A stretch of 64,000 nucleotides of DNA from Mesostigma viride (GCA_009746045.1 RPFO01000276.1:775244-839243); one strand, 5' to 3'. Positions 47,701 to 58,045 are shown, numbered from the stretch's first letter. Translations and numbers: made by a program. Notes: generated from the sequence alone by a model not told the origin.

Positions 47701-50700
47701 TTGACCACGCACAAGGGCTGCTGGCGTGTGCACGGGGGGCAGCGCTCGTTGGAATAAGAATAATTTAGTACTGAAGCAGAAATCTTTGTGGGGGAGCTTG
47801 GAGGAGAGGGGGGGGAGAGGGAACCCAAAAGGGAAAGAGAAGGAAGCCCAGGGGCAGTACAGTACGACGCCTAGCCAGCAACCTGGTGGTAGTAGTGCCT
47901 TCAGGAGTCAAGTGGCGACAAATGCGAGCTTGGTTGGGATCTGGCGCCGTGGCATGTGACCTTGTTTTGTCCGGGACTGGTTGGGTGGGGTCTGGCGCCG
48001 TGGCCTGTGACCTTGTTTTGTCCGGGACTGGTTGGGTGGGGTCTGGCGCTGTGGCATGTGCACGTGCACTAACCCTGTGCAAGATTGCGCCCTTTAAAAT
48101 GCAGTATTTCTCGTTCGCACTCCCGGCAGTGAATGCACACCTTGCGCCTTCTCGGCGGCGGCGTTCCTTCCCTCCTACATCCGCCATCTGGCAATCTTAG
48201 TCACCCTGGGCCAGCTTGTCCCCTCGCAGGCGCCTAAAGCCCAGCAAGGGGCGCGGCTATCGTGGTGATGTGGCCCCCACCCTCCTGGTATCCCGCTCAC
48301 CTGTCATCGCTCACCTGTCATCGCTCACCAGTCATCGCACTCCTGCCATCACACGCTCCTATTGCCAGACGCTGCTGCGCTCGTGTTGCTGCCACGATGC
48401 CCTCGCCACTTCTTCTCGAGCTTTGCCTTCCCCCTCCGCCCTCAATGTTTGTTGACGGTTGGCGTGCTCCTCGCGTGGACTGCCCACTCTCCTCGCTGCG
48501 CCCATCACCCACGCTCGTGCGCAGGGCGTACTGCTCGCTGCACACCTGCACCTGCTTCATGGAGGCGGTGGCAGCGCAACAAATTGAGGCGGACCGTGGT
48601 GTTGAGGCGGCGGCCGCGTTGACTGCCGTTCTCAAGAAACTTTGCGACCTTTTTGTGCTGCACCAGCTGCTGGGGCAGGTAAGGGGGGAGGGGAGCATTG
48701 AGGGGCCAGGGAAGTGAGGTGGGCAGTGCAGGGATGGCAAAGTGAGAGGAAAGCAGGTCATGAGCTGCATTTTTGTTTTGCGCCATCTGGCACCAGCAGT
48801 TCAGCACGCGGGGCAAACCTTTGTAGTCCGCGAGCAAGCAGGGGGGGGCTGCCTGGCTGACTCATGGCCAGAGTGCAGCAGGCTGGCGACGGCACATGGC
48901 GATGCACAAGGCGTCCAGTGCTTGCGATGACATCACACAGTTACCCCAACGTACACAGAGGGCGGTGGTGCCAGTCATCTTTGATAAATGGTACTGCGGG
49001 CAGTCGTCATGCCGCTCCCCGTCTTGGCAGAGAGATGGGGAGGATACCGTTGCCGCAATCATAGACTGATAGAGCATTTTCTTTCAGTGTAGCAGCCCAC
49101 GCAAGTTGCCAGTGTATAGCAAAAGGAGTGTGCGGTTGTTGGTTGGAGTGGGATGGGTCACCGCCCCTTAACCTCTGTCATCACTGGGTGTGTGTGCGGA
49201 CACGTCATCAGCATAGGCAGTGCGGGCTTGATGCCGGCACTGCACTTGTACTTCCCCCAGAAGAAGGTAAACGGCGAACGGCTGTCGTCTGTAAACAGAT
49301 GTCGCTTCTGTGGGTATGTCACGTGTGAGGTTGTTCTGAGAACAGTTGAATGATGTGGTTGGTTAAGATTGCTCTCCCGTCAGGTGTTTGGATGTGGAGG
49401 GCATGTGTGGTCATGACATGGAACCTTGGACGTGGCATTGGCAGTGACAAGGTATTTTGCTTGTTGTTCGCCCATTTTCTTTGAGGCCTTCGTGCAGCCG
49501 GCTGAGATACCCTGGGTTGCTGTCATGGGACATTGGTGCAAAGGGCGGCGTGCACCCAGCATGCTTCCTGGTGCTGACACATGGCGCGCTTTTCCTTGTT
49601 TGCCTCCCATCGTGGTGCCCGCACGAACCTCTGTTGTGCCTCTGTGCCCTCGTCCCCGCATGCACCCCTGTGCCCTCGTCCTCAGGTGGGCGATCTGCTG
49701 GAGGATGGCTACATGCGCGGCGAGCAGGTGGCGTGGCTGCGTGGCGAGGTAATGCTTGCGACAGCAATCAGCACACCGCTTGTGCTAGGTGGTGGCACAA
49801 TGTTGTGTAGCAACTGGCTACTGTAGTGCACCTTGTTATAGTAGTGCTTACACAACAGGCCATCTGCGCGGCGTAGCACCTAGCTTGAATGTTTCCATGG
49901 CTCATGGCGCAAAAGCATCAGCCATGTTGGAAACCAGCGCATGGGTGGGATGAGCATGGCTAGATGCCATCGTGGCTGTCGCCGCCACTCCCGTCATGGG
50001 AAGGCACAAACGGCGCTCTCGTGATGGTGGGAGCAGACGGCGCAGCTGCCAGGCATCACGCAGCAATCGTTTATTATTGTATTACTGTCGCTGTCACTAT
50101 ACAGCGCCTGCAACAGGCGTGCCACCGAGCCTTTGGTCAGAAGATCTAAGGGTGGTTGGGTGGGTGTACGTAAGGGTGGGTATGTATTTGTACTGAGGTG
50201 TGTTTGTGTGTGTACATGGGCGTGCGGACACAGAAGCGACATCCGAGAGGTTGATAGCATGAACAGGGACATTGTGGTCGCTTCAAATGCTGCCAAGAGC
50301 TCTCGACAACACGATTTGGCCTTGATCCGCTCAGACAGCACCACAGCAGCCAAGGAGAGCGTGGCACAGCAGCACCATTGCTTGATCAACCGCGTATAGA
50401 ACTCTGTGCACGGACATTGCGACAGGTGGTTCCCCATGCCCCTCCCCCCTGTGCATGCATACAATCCACCCCCCCCCCACACACACACACGCATGCACGC
50501 ACGCACACACACGCATGCACACACACACGCACACCAACGCAGGCATGCTTGCGACCCCATGTGCATGCATGCGCTCGCACAAACCCCGCGCGCATACACC
50601 GACCACCTCATGCGTGCAGGTCTACTCGCTGCTGCAGGAGCTGCGCGGCGACGCGGTCGCGTTGGTGGACGCGTTCGGGCACTCGGACTACAACCTCAAC

Positions 50701-51585
50701 TCAGGTGTGTACGTGGCACGGTCACTGTATGGCCACTGTATCTAGGGCTGCTGGGGGGGATGATAGCGCCCTATGGGTCGCTGGACGGGTGTGCCATTAA
50801 ATACGGGCGTCGCGTTACATCACATTAAATACAGTTCCATCACATGGAATACGGTGTCACGCGGGTACATCCTCACTTTGCTATGTGGAGATGAGCTTCA
50901 GCGTTTATTGTCACAAGAGCAATGTGGGCCTCCGCATGTGAGGATGAGGTTGACGTGCATGGCTCCAAGGATGTGTCTTGCGCACACGACCGGCCGCTCC
51001 ACGAGGATCGGCTCGCCTCACATCGGCACTTCACAAGAAGTGCACATGTGTGCCCAATCAGGCCTCACAACTGCCTGTGTGGTTGTCAACTATGTGATGC
51101 AGCTTGTACTGGCAATGGAAAGGTGCGCTCATGGGGGCAAAGCAGCAAGGGTTGGTAGAATGGGTGGCTTGGGGAACCCCATATTTGAAATCGTGGAAAC
51201 AGTGAATCTCTGCACACGAGGTTGAGGCACCTGGGTGGCAGGACGTCCCATATCTTTTTGGTAGAGATTCATGGAAAGTCGCGAAGGCAGCTGCTCCCAA
51301 ACCGCAAGGTAGAAGGTGCCCCAGCCCAGCCATGGTGGCAGACTTGACATGGCTCATCAGTAAGCTACCGTTTTGCTAACCTTGTCATCTTTGACCCGGT
51401 TGTTACGTGCGATGGCTGTGTTCTTGGTGGCAGCCCTCGGGCGGTACGATGGCCAGGTGTACGATGACCTTTTCGCGTGGGTGCAGGAGGAACCGCTGAA
51501 CGCGACGCCGGTGACGAGGGGCTACTCCAGGTCCATCAAGCCGCTCATCCGGCCAAACATCGGCAACTTCCACTCGCGCCTGTAG
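29859..51585 (+). CDS. ACX: Peroxisomal acyl-CoA oxidase, 16 exons, 674 aa
   Basis: First step of peroxisomal beta-oxidation: FAD-dependent oxidation of acyl-CoA to trans-2-enoyl-CoA with H2O2 release. Exons: 29859-30143, 30685-30828, 31682-31785, 32405-32498, 32835-32903, 34396-34534, 35241-35412, 36411-36507, 45472-45526, 46005-46176, 46773-46849, 47349-47511, 48525-48678, 49686-49748, 50620-50704, 51434-51585. They total 2025 bases and keep one frame through phases 0, 1 and 2. Starts [17 protein letters not shown]/substrate region [20 protein letters not shown] (about 137-156), then [20 protein letters not shown]. Later segments are [25 protein letters not shown] and [19 protein letters not shown]. 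The catalytic Glu is in TAEGEN (about 432) and [12 protein letters not shown] is near the end. The C-terminus SRL followed by TAG is a PTS1 signal. Intron 1 uses a GC donor. Intron 8 carries the LTR element at 36883-44754. Confidence 0.95.
30144..30684 (+). other. GC-AG intron 1 of acyl-CoA oxidase
   Basis: Exon 1 ends GAG and the intron begins GCAAGTGC, a near-consensus GC donor. It ends CCCTCACCAG. Using this donor keeps the frame and joins STE to VGESTPY, as expected from the family alignment. Nearby GT dinucleotides would add non-homologous residues. Confidence 0.8.
31978..32276. repeat. 98-bp tandem repeat in oxidase intron 3
   Basis: Three copies offset by exactly 98 bp (ATGCTCATTTGTTAGGGGGG at 31981, 32079, 32177). 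Copies are nearly identical, differing for example at AATAGTTG versus AATAGGTG. Confidence 0.95.
32718..32780. repeat. (TC)n(TG)n microsatellite in oxidase intron 4
   Basis: About 17 TC dinucleotides followed by about 12 TG dinucleotides, close upstream of the exon 5 acceptor at 32834. Confidence 0.97.
33424..33541. repeat. 59-bp tandem duplication in oxidase intron 5
   Basis: GAGCTTAGAAGGGAGAAAAC with the following 39 bases occurs twice in direct succession, ending GGGCGTATGA. Confidence 0.9.
35998..36409. repeat. 29-bp minisatellite abutting the exon 8 acceptor
   Basis: About 14 copies of a 29-bp unit (ACTCCGGCCTGTGTGCATGT then CTCGCGACC) at 36001, 36030, 36059 and onward. The last unit runs directly into GTGACGGCAG and exon 8 at 36411. 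The splice acceptor region is therefore made of minisatellite sequence. Confidence 0.95.
36883..37355 (+). repeat. 5' LTR of the intronic element
   Basis: 473 bp, AGTTAGAC...GAGACTAACT; non-canonical termini (AG/CT instead of TG/CA). Contains clustered GTACC/GGTAC-type motifs around 37105-37205. Confidence 0.92.
37529..39410 (+). CDS. Gag-like N-terminal region, plus copy (frameshifted)
   Basis: ATG at 37547 ([18 protein letters not shown]). It has a Lys-rich start, then an Ala/Pro/Thr-rich segment, a charged coiled-coil-like stretch ([20 protein letters not shown]) and a Gln/Leu-rich segment ([18 protein letters not shown]). Compared with the inverted copy at 42391-44281, this copy lacks one base in the C-run near 38605 and one G near 39230. 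Its frame therefore ends early (stop at 38690 after NPCSTRRDC) and the last part lies in another frame. Function inferred from position before the capsid and knuckle. Confidence 0.7.
39235..40170 (+). CDS. Capsid-like part of gag, Asn-rich tail
   Basis: Helical, capsid-like segment beginning [20 protein letters not shown] with [17 protein letters not shown] and [20 protein letters not shown], then a Gly/Gln-rich stretch and a tail of Asn runs separated by RSQQG. Ends at TAA 40168-40170, two codons after a GGGGG run. The zinc knuckle is in the -1 frame just after this run. Confidence 0.75.
   Translation: MRANPPLTGVFNPHKKESKINIAGLPEGHTVEQAKQFVFALEYGMEGLNLRHQFKALRASSTFHQSSPAIRALIQTYQERTLTPEAAIEQWPTFITDLKQLVLTNNHMEAVERFNWLAAYKVNKNNLSGDAKTYRVMIEKDLELLKLQPRYLIHTWLTKANLQPSVLATLLTGLKSLWDNFRAAMLYIEEAVDPLGTGNNQAQDPKVQGVQGHKRKGQASQGGAPKTHKSSHQGGSGSQGRGNTWHRVPLHGNPNNNNNNNNNRSQQGNNNNRSQQGQNNNNNRSQQGQNRSQQGNNNNNNNNQPGNPGGP
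40162..41606 (+). CDS. Zinc knuckle plus integrase ORF
   Basis: The frame opens at the G-run and immediately encodes [14 protein letters not shown] (C-x2-C-x4-H-x4-C). Then an HHCC zinc-binding region (HQLHLAMGH ... CQECQF, about 40515-40645). The integrase core follows: Asp in VGDVMHIN (codon 40713), Asp in [10 protein letters not shown] (40878) and Glu in [11 protein letters not shown] (40968). The D-E spacing is 29 residues, shorter than the usual 35. A C-terminal module ([20 protein letters not shown]) follows. Ends TAA at 41604-41606, two codons after a GGGG run. It catalyses cDNA insertion in LTR elements (family knowledge). It lies upstream of the protease, which is not the Ty1/copia or Ty3/gypsy order. 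Confidence 0.85.
41603..42397 (+). CDS. Retropepsin-like ORF, truncated by the inverted gag
   Basis: In the -1 frame relative to the integrase ORF. Contains [20 protein letters not shown], a retropepsin-like active-site region with D-T-Q (Asp codon 41810) where D-T/S-G is normal. Then [20 protein letters not shown] and [10 protein letters not shown], resembling the protease flap and the hydrophobic-hydrophobic-Gly motif. A linker follows up to the junction with the inverted gag at 42391, where the frame ends seven bases later (NPQYKPP). In an intact element a reverse transcriptase would be expected next (inference). Confidence 0.65.
   Translation, partial: LTRHEVAGLEALAQPQGTKLSANPPALRSRLAVALQALHRSHKQQAAVAAGLAKVSAVCTSQDPWTLAIDTQAQVSVISAQAIPGLEIAPSFWARVQDFSGQSSLDVVGQVMLPILGIQTPFQVVEGYSGNTLLGEPFVSYPGVLISANELSVTGVGAVPLDHFKIPLSSIVPGMDAVIKAVNTQYAPGEIPDLDKLVHSQFLHPSAFGLGKWDIAMHSPHQISHVIQECKTQKGFTKWLMAIVHQARQEWVLPNPKNPQYKPP
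42391..44281 (-). CDS. Inverted copy of the gag N-terminal region
   Basis: Minus strand, ATG at 44263. A 528-codon frame carries the same protein as 37547 onward without its C-run deletion, ending in a frame change in a long C/G run near 42890. Position 42391 mirrors 39410 and 44281 mirrors 37529. Its outer end joins the 3' LTR at AGTTAGAC, which is both the LTR start and the complement of GTCTAACT at 37521-37528. Confidence 0.9.
44282..44754 (+). repeat. 3' LTR of the intronic element
   Basis: 473 bp, offset exactly 7399 from the 5' LTR, with no difference noticed by eye. Followed by GGTAC. Confidence 0.92.
47930..48062. repeat. Roughly 52-bp tandem repeat in oxidase intron 12
   Basis: GGTCTGGCGCCGTGG with CCTTGTTTTGTCCGGGACTG recurs two to three times in succession. 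Confidence 0.85.
50465..50550. repeat. CA-rich microsatellite in oxidase intron 14
   Basis: Runs of ACACAC, GCATGCAC and GCACAC between exons 14 and 15. Confidence 0.9.
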
Positions 51586-52267
51586 CCATTCACCTGGCAG
51601 TGAGCCTGCTGGCAACTGTGCACAAGTTGCTACAATGCACGGGTGGCTAGGCTTGGGGGCCACCATGGCCAGCACGAAAAAATAAAATGAGTATTCTGCA
51701 TGCACCGACCATCTCGTAGTTTCTCTCATTGTGAAAGGCAGGCCACAGTGTCCATGAAACTGCGCACTGGATGTTCAAGCCGTCTAGCAACTACTGGGGG
51801 TGCAATCAAGCTTCGTCATAGCAAAAATATGACGGTATGACGAATGAATGATGAATGATTTTGTGTCTACATCTCAGGTGACGGTCCCATCGCGAATTTT
51901 TGGAGCCAAAAAATTCGCGGTACCCGTCCGTACCGTGAAAAAGTGGTGCACGGTGCGCGCACCCCTCCCGGAGCTGGCTATGGCGACGTTCTTTCAGGCA
52001 ACCTAGACGAAGATAGCGTGCGGAATACAGAGAAAATGCGCAATTCACAAGATTATGATGTTTTTTCATAGCAGAGTTTGTGTGTTTTGGAATGTCGATG
52101 ATTTTAATTTATTGATGACCATCTCCACAGGGGTCCAATCTGAAAATTTTGTCGCGAGGAATAAATTAGAATGCATGCTAGCGCCGGTGATGGTCAGGTT
52201 TTACATATGGGCTTCCATTAGCGTCTATGATGTGTTTCCATTGTTATTAGTGAAGCTTTAAAATGTC
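51586..52267. other. 3' flank of the oxidase gene, nothing recognised
   Basis: AAAATAAAATGA at about 51680 may lie near the polyadenylation site. Otherwise no coding or repeat signal, except an imperfect inverted pair AATTTTTGGAGCC / AAAAAATTCGCGG near 51895. Confidence 0.4.
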
Positions 52268-52985
52268 ACCCTCTAGTGACTATATTAATTAAACACGCGC
52301 TCCCGTTGGGGAGTCACAGAGCACCTAAGTGTGCACGATCGTCGAGCTAGTGCCTGCACGACACCGCGCAGGCCTCACCGCCCAGGCGGTGAAGGACATC
52401 GCTGCCCAGCCGGCATCTGCTGGCCCGGCCAGCGATGCTCCTTCCACCCAGACCTGGGCGGACGTGCTTAAGCACCACACCACCTCCACCACCTCCACCA
52501 TCGCGGCACAGCTCAAGCAACGAGCACTCGACCTTCGTGAGGAGGCCGAGCTCGACTTGTCAGCGCAGCCACAATGTCACAGTCAAGCACTTCGACCAGC
52601 CGGTAGATGAGACCTCAGAGACCGTCGCTTCTCATGGCATTTAAGCGCGACATTTTTGCCCCCATGCAACTCACTGGTGAGCTGCGGATGTCGGCTGTCC
52701 GCCTCCCCCGCGCGCAGGGTAAGGCTGGCCCGGCCCCCGTGCTCCTCACCTTTTAGTACATGGCGGACAAGCTGTCGTTCCTTAAATGCCGCAAGAAGCT
52801 CTCGCGGACTCGCTACACGCTGGACGACAACTTGACCCTGGCCCAGCAACAGCGCGACGTACGCGAGCTATGGGGCGTCCCCAACATCTACTGCTCCAAT
52901 TTTGGTACTTTTGAAATTCCATGCCTGGAGCGCAAAGTTTGCAATATATGTGCCGTTTGTAGCTCTAGCTCTATAATAACCTGAC
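52268..52985 (+). pseudogene. LINE 3'-end motif followed by a LINE ORF1 fragment
   Basis: 52268-52322 holds the terminal motif in minus orientation (TTAATTAAAC...CTCCCGTTGGGGAGTCAC). Then on the plus strand TAQAVKDIAAQ, TWADVLKHHT and, after frame changes, APVLLTF-TAG-YMADKLSFLK, then SRTRYTLDDNLTLAQQQRDV and RELWG. This is the ORF1 C-terminal pattern shared with 7381-7610. It is broken by frameshifts and a TAG at 52754-52756. Confidence 0.65.
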
Positions 52986-53528
52986 CAACCCCGCATTCCT
53001 CAAAGTACTTAGCACTTGTTGCCTATTCTCATTATGCGAATCACATGATTAGGATGTGCTTCATGATTGCTATTGCTCGAGATTCAATTAAGAATGATTG
53101 ACATCAATAAATGATGAACCAAATAAACCAAATTAGGCCACTTGACAAGTTCATGATCCATTTAAATTGTACAATTAAGCGATTAATTAATTCATAAATC
53201 ATACATTACATGGGATACCCCCGTCGACGAGCTAGTGGTACGTACAATGAAACATTTGAGTTTGTAACATGTCTCCATGGATATATACATGTATGCTGGA
53301 CCTCGCGCATCTCAGCCCTCTAAGAAATGTTATTTGAACTCAGGTCTAGATCTAAATATATACATGATCTGGATAATATTATACACTTCCTTAAAAGAGC
53401 ATGAATCGAGCTTTACAATTCAGGACAAGGAACTCGTTTGCAAATCACGGCTGAAAGGCAAGTGCTCACAACGAAGCACGTGCTCTCAAGGCTGTCCACC
53501 TCGTCCAACCAAGCCCGGGCGAGCTGGC
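52986..53528. other. A/T-richer spacer, nothing recognised
   Basis: No coding region or repeat family seen. Confidence 0.5.
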
Positions 53529-56500
53529 CTACTCAACAGGTCTCTTCTTGGCCAAGTTCGTGAGCCGTTTCTCGACGTCTGTCGGAATGGTCAAGATGGC
53601 CTGGCGATTGTTAGCTGGGTTGACAACAATGGTGTGTTCGAACCCCGCGTCCATGCACAGGTAGCAATTGACCAAGTTTGGCTGTTCAGCTTGCGCATCG
53701 GCGTCCATTTTGAACATCGTCGCCATACCCGGAAATCTGTCCCAGTAGCGCACCCCCACCACCCATTGTCCCTTACGGAACAACTCCCTATCGACCTTGC
53801 CGTTTCTGTCGGCCACTCGCCTCACGAAAGTAGCGGCCACCTGATAAGGCTCCTGCAAGACTTCCGCTAGCCAATATGGATGATCTGGATCGTGGGACTC
53901 ATCACCAGAGTAGGACTCGACGGCAAAAATGTCTCGCAGCTTCAGTCTCCTTCCCATCATCGTCCTCTCTGCCTGTAGTCTGTTCAGTCGCGTCCCTGCG
54001 TGCCCCCCTTGTCCGTTTGGGTTCCTTTGCACTGGCTCCCCCAGTTTGTGGAGCTTCATCCGAGCACCTCCCACATTCCAGCCGTCCATGTCGGTCCACT
54101 CCTTTCGACAATCCCACCACCTTTCCTCGGCGCACGCACCGCCACAATAGCAGGAATACTGGCGCAGCATTAAGCGCGTCACATTCGACTTGTCCATGCG
54201 CCACCAGTGCGCCTTCTTCACTCCTTTGATTTCGCCGCGCCCTGGGCTGTAAGGAAGCACCTGCGCGTCGAAGACAAGATTTGCACAAGGGAAAGTTGAA
54301 GTTACGAGACCATCGAGCTAGTTGTGTTTTATTAAGCACTCCTGATCGCCAGGACTCCAAGAACGCCCTAGAAACGACGGCCGGCGTAACTATTCCCTGA
54401 ACGAGGACTGTACACTTAATTACCTCGGGGAACTCGAAGAAGTTACGCCTGGTCGTTGTGGTCCCGCCCACCGCCCCCGACGCCAGATTCTCCACCAACT
54501 GGGCGGCCGTCTGTTTGTCCTGGTTCTCTTCCCTGATGTGCCACCTCCTCAACATGCACTTCACAGTCCCACCAGCTCCATCCACCTCCCCCTTTCCGTG
54601 CTGCTCCCCAAAGTAATTCCACTCAAATGACTCCAGGTGCGGATCCTCCGTCAGCAGCCGGGCCACTTCCGCGATCACATTCCTTGACTTGAACTGCATG
54701 GAGCAATTGTCCGACCACCCAATGAAGCGCTTCACCTCTACCCCTTCTGACCGTAGTGTCGCCAGGATTTTGAGGATAGCAAAACGGAGGGCCCGCCCGT
54801 CCCTTTTCATTCCGCCCTGTCCGATGAAGTGAAACTCCCTTCTCACGACCTTTCCCGACGCTGGATCCAAGTAGCGCACGATCCAGGGCATAAGGACGAA
54901 TGTGACTGGATGCCAATACTGTGCTTGGAGATTGTGATAGGTGTAAGACTGGTAGTTCTCGGCGTAATCTGTGTGGCATACAAGGTCCCCCACCCGCATC
55001 CTTGAGAGACATTCCTTGGAGGCGTCCGCTTGCCACCACGCGTTGAAGCAATGCTGGATGAAGTCCGGCCACTTGTCCACAATTGCCTCCTTTAGCTCCG
55101 TTGGTGTGGACTTGACGTCGACTTGCGTCAATCGCTGCCCACCAGCCTTTGCGATCTCGTCACAGTCGTCCTGCATATGCGCAGTGTGCACATACAGAAA
55201 AGACATCAACTTCGACCCACCAATGACCTGTAGAAAGAAAAAAGACAGGACCTCAGGAAAAATTGAAAAAGAAACGCCTTGGGGCGCAACCACTCCACTA
55301 AAAATTACCTCTGGCCCAAGAACTTCAGGAAACATTGCAAAAGAAACGCCTTGGGGCGCAACCACTCCACTAAAAATTACCTCTGGCCCAAGAACCGCAC
55401 CCGGCGGCACATCCTGCATCTCGTATCTGGTCCATGAAATCAGGTGGTTGGAAGCCTCCTCCCGTTCGCATAACATGAAGTTCCGAATTCCACACTTGGG
55501 AGCCAGGCAAGTGCCCAACACACAAGCCTTACGCCGGATCGAGCAAACCCCCAACTCCTCGCCCAGGTCATGATCGGGCACCCCTTCCTCGTCGTCCAGC
55601 ACCCTCCCATGCATGGGCAGATCCTCAAGTTCGCCCTGAAAAGGCTGAACCTGCGGCCGCGACGACCCCACAGACGACCTCGAACCTCCCCCCTCCCTCA
55701 TCCCCTCCACCTCACAAGTAAACTTGTTCACCCACTCTGTCGTGTGAGTGGCTTTGAAAATGGAACATGTGGGCACGGACGACCCCACGTCGAGCTGGCT
55801 ACCATGATCGCACGCGTGGCATTCAGGTCCGCACTCGCATCTGGCATGAAAAGTTGCACGAAATTTGGCCAACCCCCCAACCATGGACTGCATGGTAGTG
55901 TGGTGCTGGCATGCGCACAAGTTCCGCATTTTCCACCGCCCCTTGACGCATGCGGGCATATGCTTGCAAAAAGTAGTGTATCCCACATGAACTGTGCTCT
56001 TCTGATTCGTGCGTAGCATTGACATCCCTGCCTCCGTCTCCAAAATCACCTGATTTCCCCCCCTCACACCCTCCTCTCCCTCCCCCCCCCCCCTCCCTAC
56101 TGTCCATCCGCCGCGGTGGCTTCAACTCCGGATGGCGGGAAATGAACACTTCGTAAATCTTCGACTTGGAGACAGTATAGTAGCGCGCACCCTCCGAAAA
56201 CGCTAGTGTATGTTTGTAATCCTTTCTGGTCCATTCACAATGAACATCCTTCATGTTCGGAGACGCCCGCGTCAAGTTATCATCCCTCCAGCACGCTTGT
56301 ATCAGGGCAATGACTTCCGTCGGAAGCTCGTCTTTCCTCCTCCTCCTCTCTGGCGCACTCATCAAAAGGTCGTCCTCCCCTTCTTCCATTCCATCCCTGT
56401 GACCCCGAACAGTTGCGACAAAGCGCCTGTCAATCCCGAACGCGCGCTCCACAATCCTGTCCGGGACGCCCTCCATTGCCTTCGTAACAAGTCCACACAA

Positions 56501-56878
56501 GGCCCACCTAAGCCCACGATCCTTCTCAGATGTTCCCAAGTCGCCAAAAGCCTTCTTGATGTTATCCCGAAGAGATTCCGCCCAATTTTCAGGAAGCCCG
56601 CCGTCACAGTTCTTCCTCTTCTTAATGCCGTTGCTCTCCGCCACCATGGCATTTAGTCTTGAAGCTGCGCAAGACAGAACCTCCGCGCTCATCTCTGGCG
56701 TCCTGTGGTTGTTTGCTTTCACGCGTTCCGCCATGATAGGAAAGATGTCATTGGCAATTTTGTACCCCTTGTTCTCGATGTACTTGTCGCTCCAGAGACC
56801 GCGAAGTGCAGGCTCCCGGTCGTCATTGGACAAGGGACGCGAACCGTCGGAAACGGCCCCCCGCCCCGATCGCGCCAT
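53529..56878 (-). CDS. Transposase-like protein with D-Y-AENY / WSD / HGKG motifs, spliced
   Basis: ATG at 56878 (MARSGRGAV). Frame 1 to about 56095 includes IQACWRDDNLTRASPNMKDV and VSKSKIYEVFISRHPELKPP. A frame change at a C13-14 run (56079-56093) leads to frame 2, with VHVGYTTFCKHMPACVKGRW and a Cys-rich segment (RCECGPECHACDHG). After an intron at 55380-55228 come VIGGSKLMSFLYVHTAH, VCHTDYAENYQSYTYHNLQ, IGWSDNCSMQFKSRNVIAE and FGEQHGKGEVDGAGGTVKCM. A second intron (54423-54261) joins NFFEFPE to VLPYSPGRG, and the last exon ends at TAG 53529. These motifs match, as I recall them, a family of uncharacterised transposon-like proteins common in invertebrates and algae. The three acidic motifs could form an RNase H-like DDE/D site (inference). 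It could equally be a domesticated gene. Confidence 0.65.
55251..55394 (-). repeat. 72-bp tandem duplication across a 5' splice site
   Basis: CGCCTTGGGGCGCAACCACT recurs at an offset of 72 bp. Each copy contains the same exon end (GGGCCAGAG on the minus strand) and donor GTAATTTTTAG, at 55380 and 55308. The duplication is 24 codons long, so use of either donor, or retention, keeps the reading frame. Confidence 0.85.
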
Positions 56879-57002
56879 CAGACTTTGGTCAGACGGCAGC
56901 TGATTTTTTTCGCCTCTTAATCCCGCGGCACCGAAAGCCCTGAGGATGAGTAATGATAAATAATCACCATTAAAGACACGACGAAAACGATGGGCATCAA
57001 AC

Positions 57003-57600
57003 AAGAACGACAAGCGTCATTAATAACGCCGGCCGGCGCAACTGGATACATGTAAACCATACAAAAGTGATTTTATGAAACACATACAGTTTGTCATTAA
57101 TAACGACGGCCGGCGTAACTCGGGCGCAATTAAAAACCATTAAGAAGCAACTCAGGATATGCAGGCAGAAATCCTTCAGGTGTAAAAAAGATGTACAAAC
57201 ACACTTTTGGTAATGGGGCCTGATTGCGCAACTGCAAGATACCATTGGAAACGCCGGCCGGCGCAACTGGATGCATGTACATAAACCATACAAAAGTGAT
57301 TTGCACAAAACCCCTACAATTTGTCATGAGTAACGACGGCCGGCGTAACTCGGTTGCATTTGAAAACCACAAAGAAGCAACTCAGGTAGTGAAGGCGGAA
57401 ATCCCAGAGGTGATAAAATGTTTACCAACACAAAATGTTGATAAGCGTGCAAGCTTTTGCAAGTGCGCGCAAGATACCATTGGAAACGCCGGCCGGCGCA
57501 ACTGGAACACCAAAACAAAAAACTTGATTTGCACGAAACCCATTCAGTTCGTCATGGATAACGACGGCCGGCGCAACTTCATGGCACTCACCACTTTCAC
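57003..57600. repeat. GGCCGGCG-bearing tandem repeat next to the transposase-like gene
   Basis: Roughly 230-bp direct repeat, about two and a half copies. Each copy carries two palindrome-like motifs: AACGCCGGCCGGCGCAACTGG (near 57027, 57250, 57485) and AACGACGGCCGGCGYAACT (57104, 57331, 57560). One more such motif (AACGACGGCCGGCGTAACT) lies in the second intron of the transposase-like gene at about 54374. They resemble subterminal transposase-binding repeats of a DNA transposon (inference). Confidence 0.8.
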
Positions 57601-58045
57601 CAAATGCCATGTCGCCATTATATTGAGGAAAGCGAAGTATGCCCACTTGAAGCTGTGGTCTGCAGAACATTGACACAAAATATGCATGGTATTTCAAGCA
57701 ATGAATGCTATGTGTCAGGCATCAATGTCTTTATTGTATCCAAATGTGGTTAGGACGGAGGTTTACATTGGTTGCTATTTTAAGACAATGGCGTATAACC
57801 AAACATTGCACACACTCAAGAGTGTACTTATGCTGAACTGGAAAGGAACATTAAACCCCAATAAGGTAGATATTTTTCTTTTACATTTTAATTTTTTATA
57901 TACTACTTTATATAATATTATATTATATTATATTATATTATGCTATATTATGTTATATGAAATAACATTAAAATTAACATAAAATTAAAATTATATATTA
58001 ATTATAGTATATTATATAATTTATATTATATATTATATTCACGAT
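57601..58045. other. A/T-rich low-complexity segment
   Basis: From about 57880 the sequence is almost pure A/T with TATTATATTATATTATATTA runs. No gene. Confidence 0.8.
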
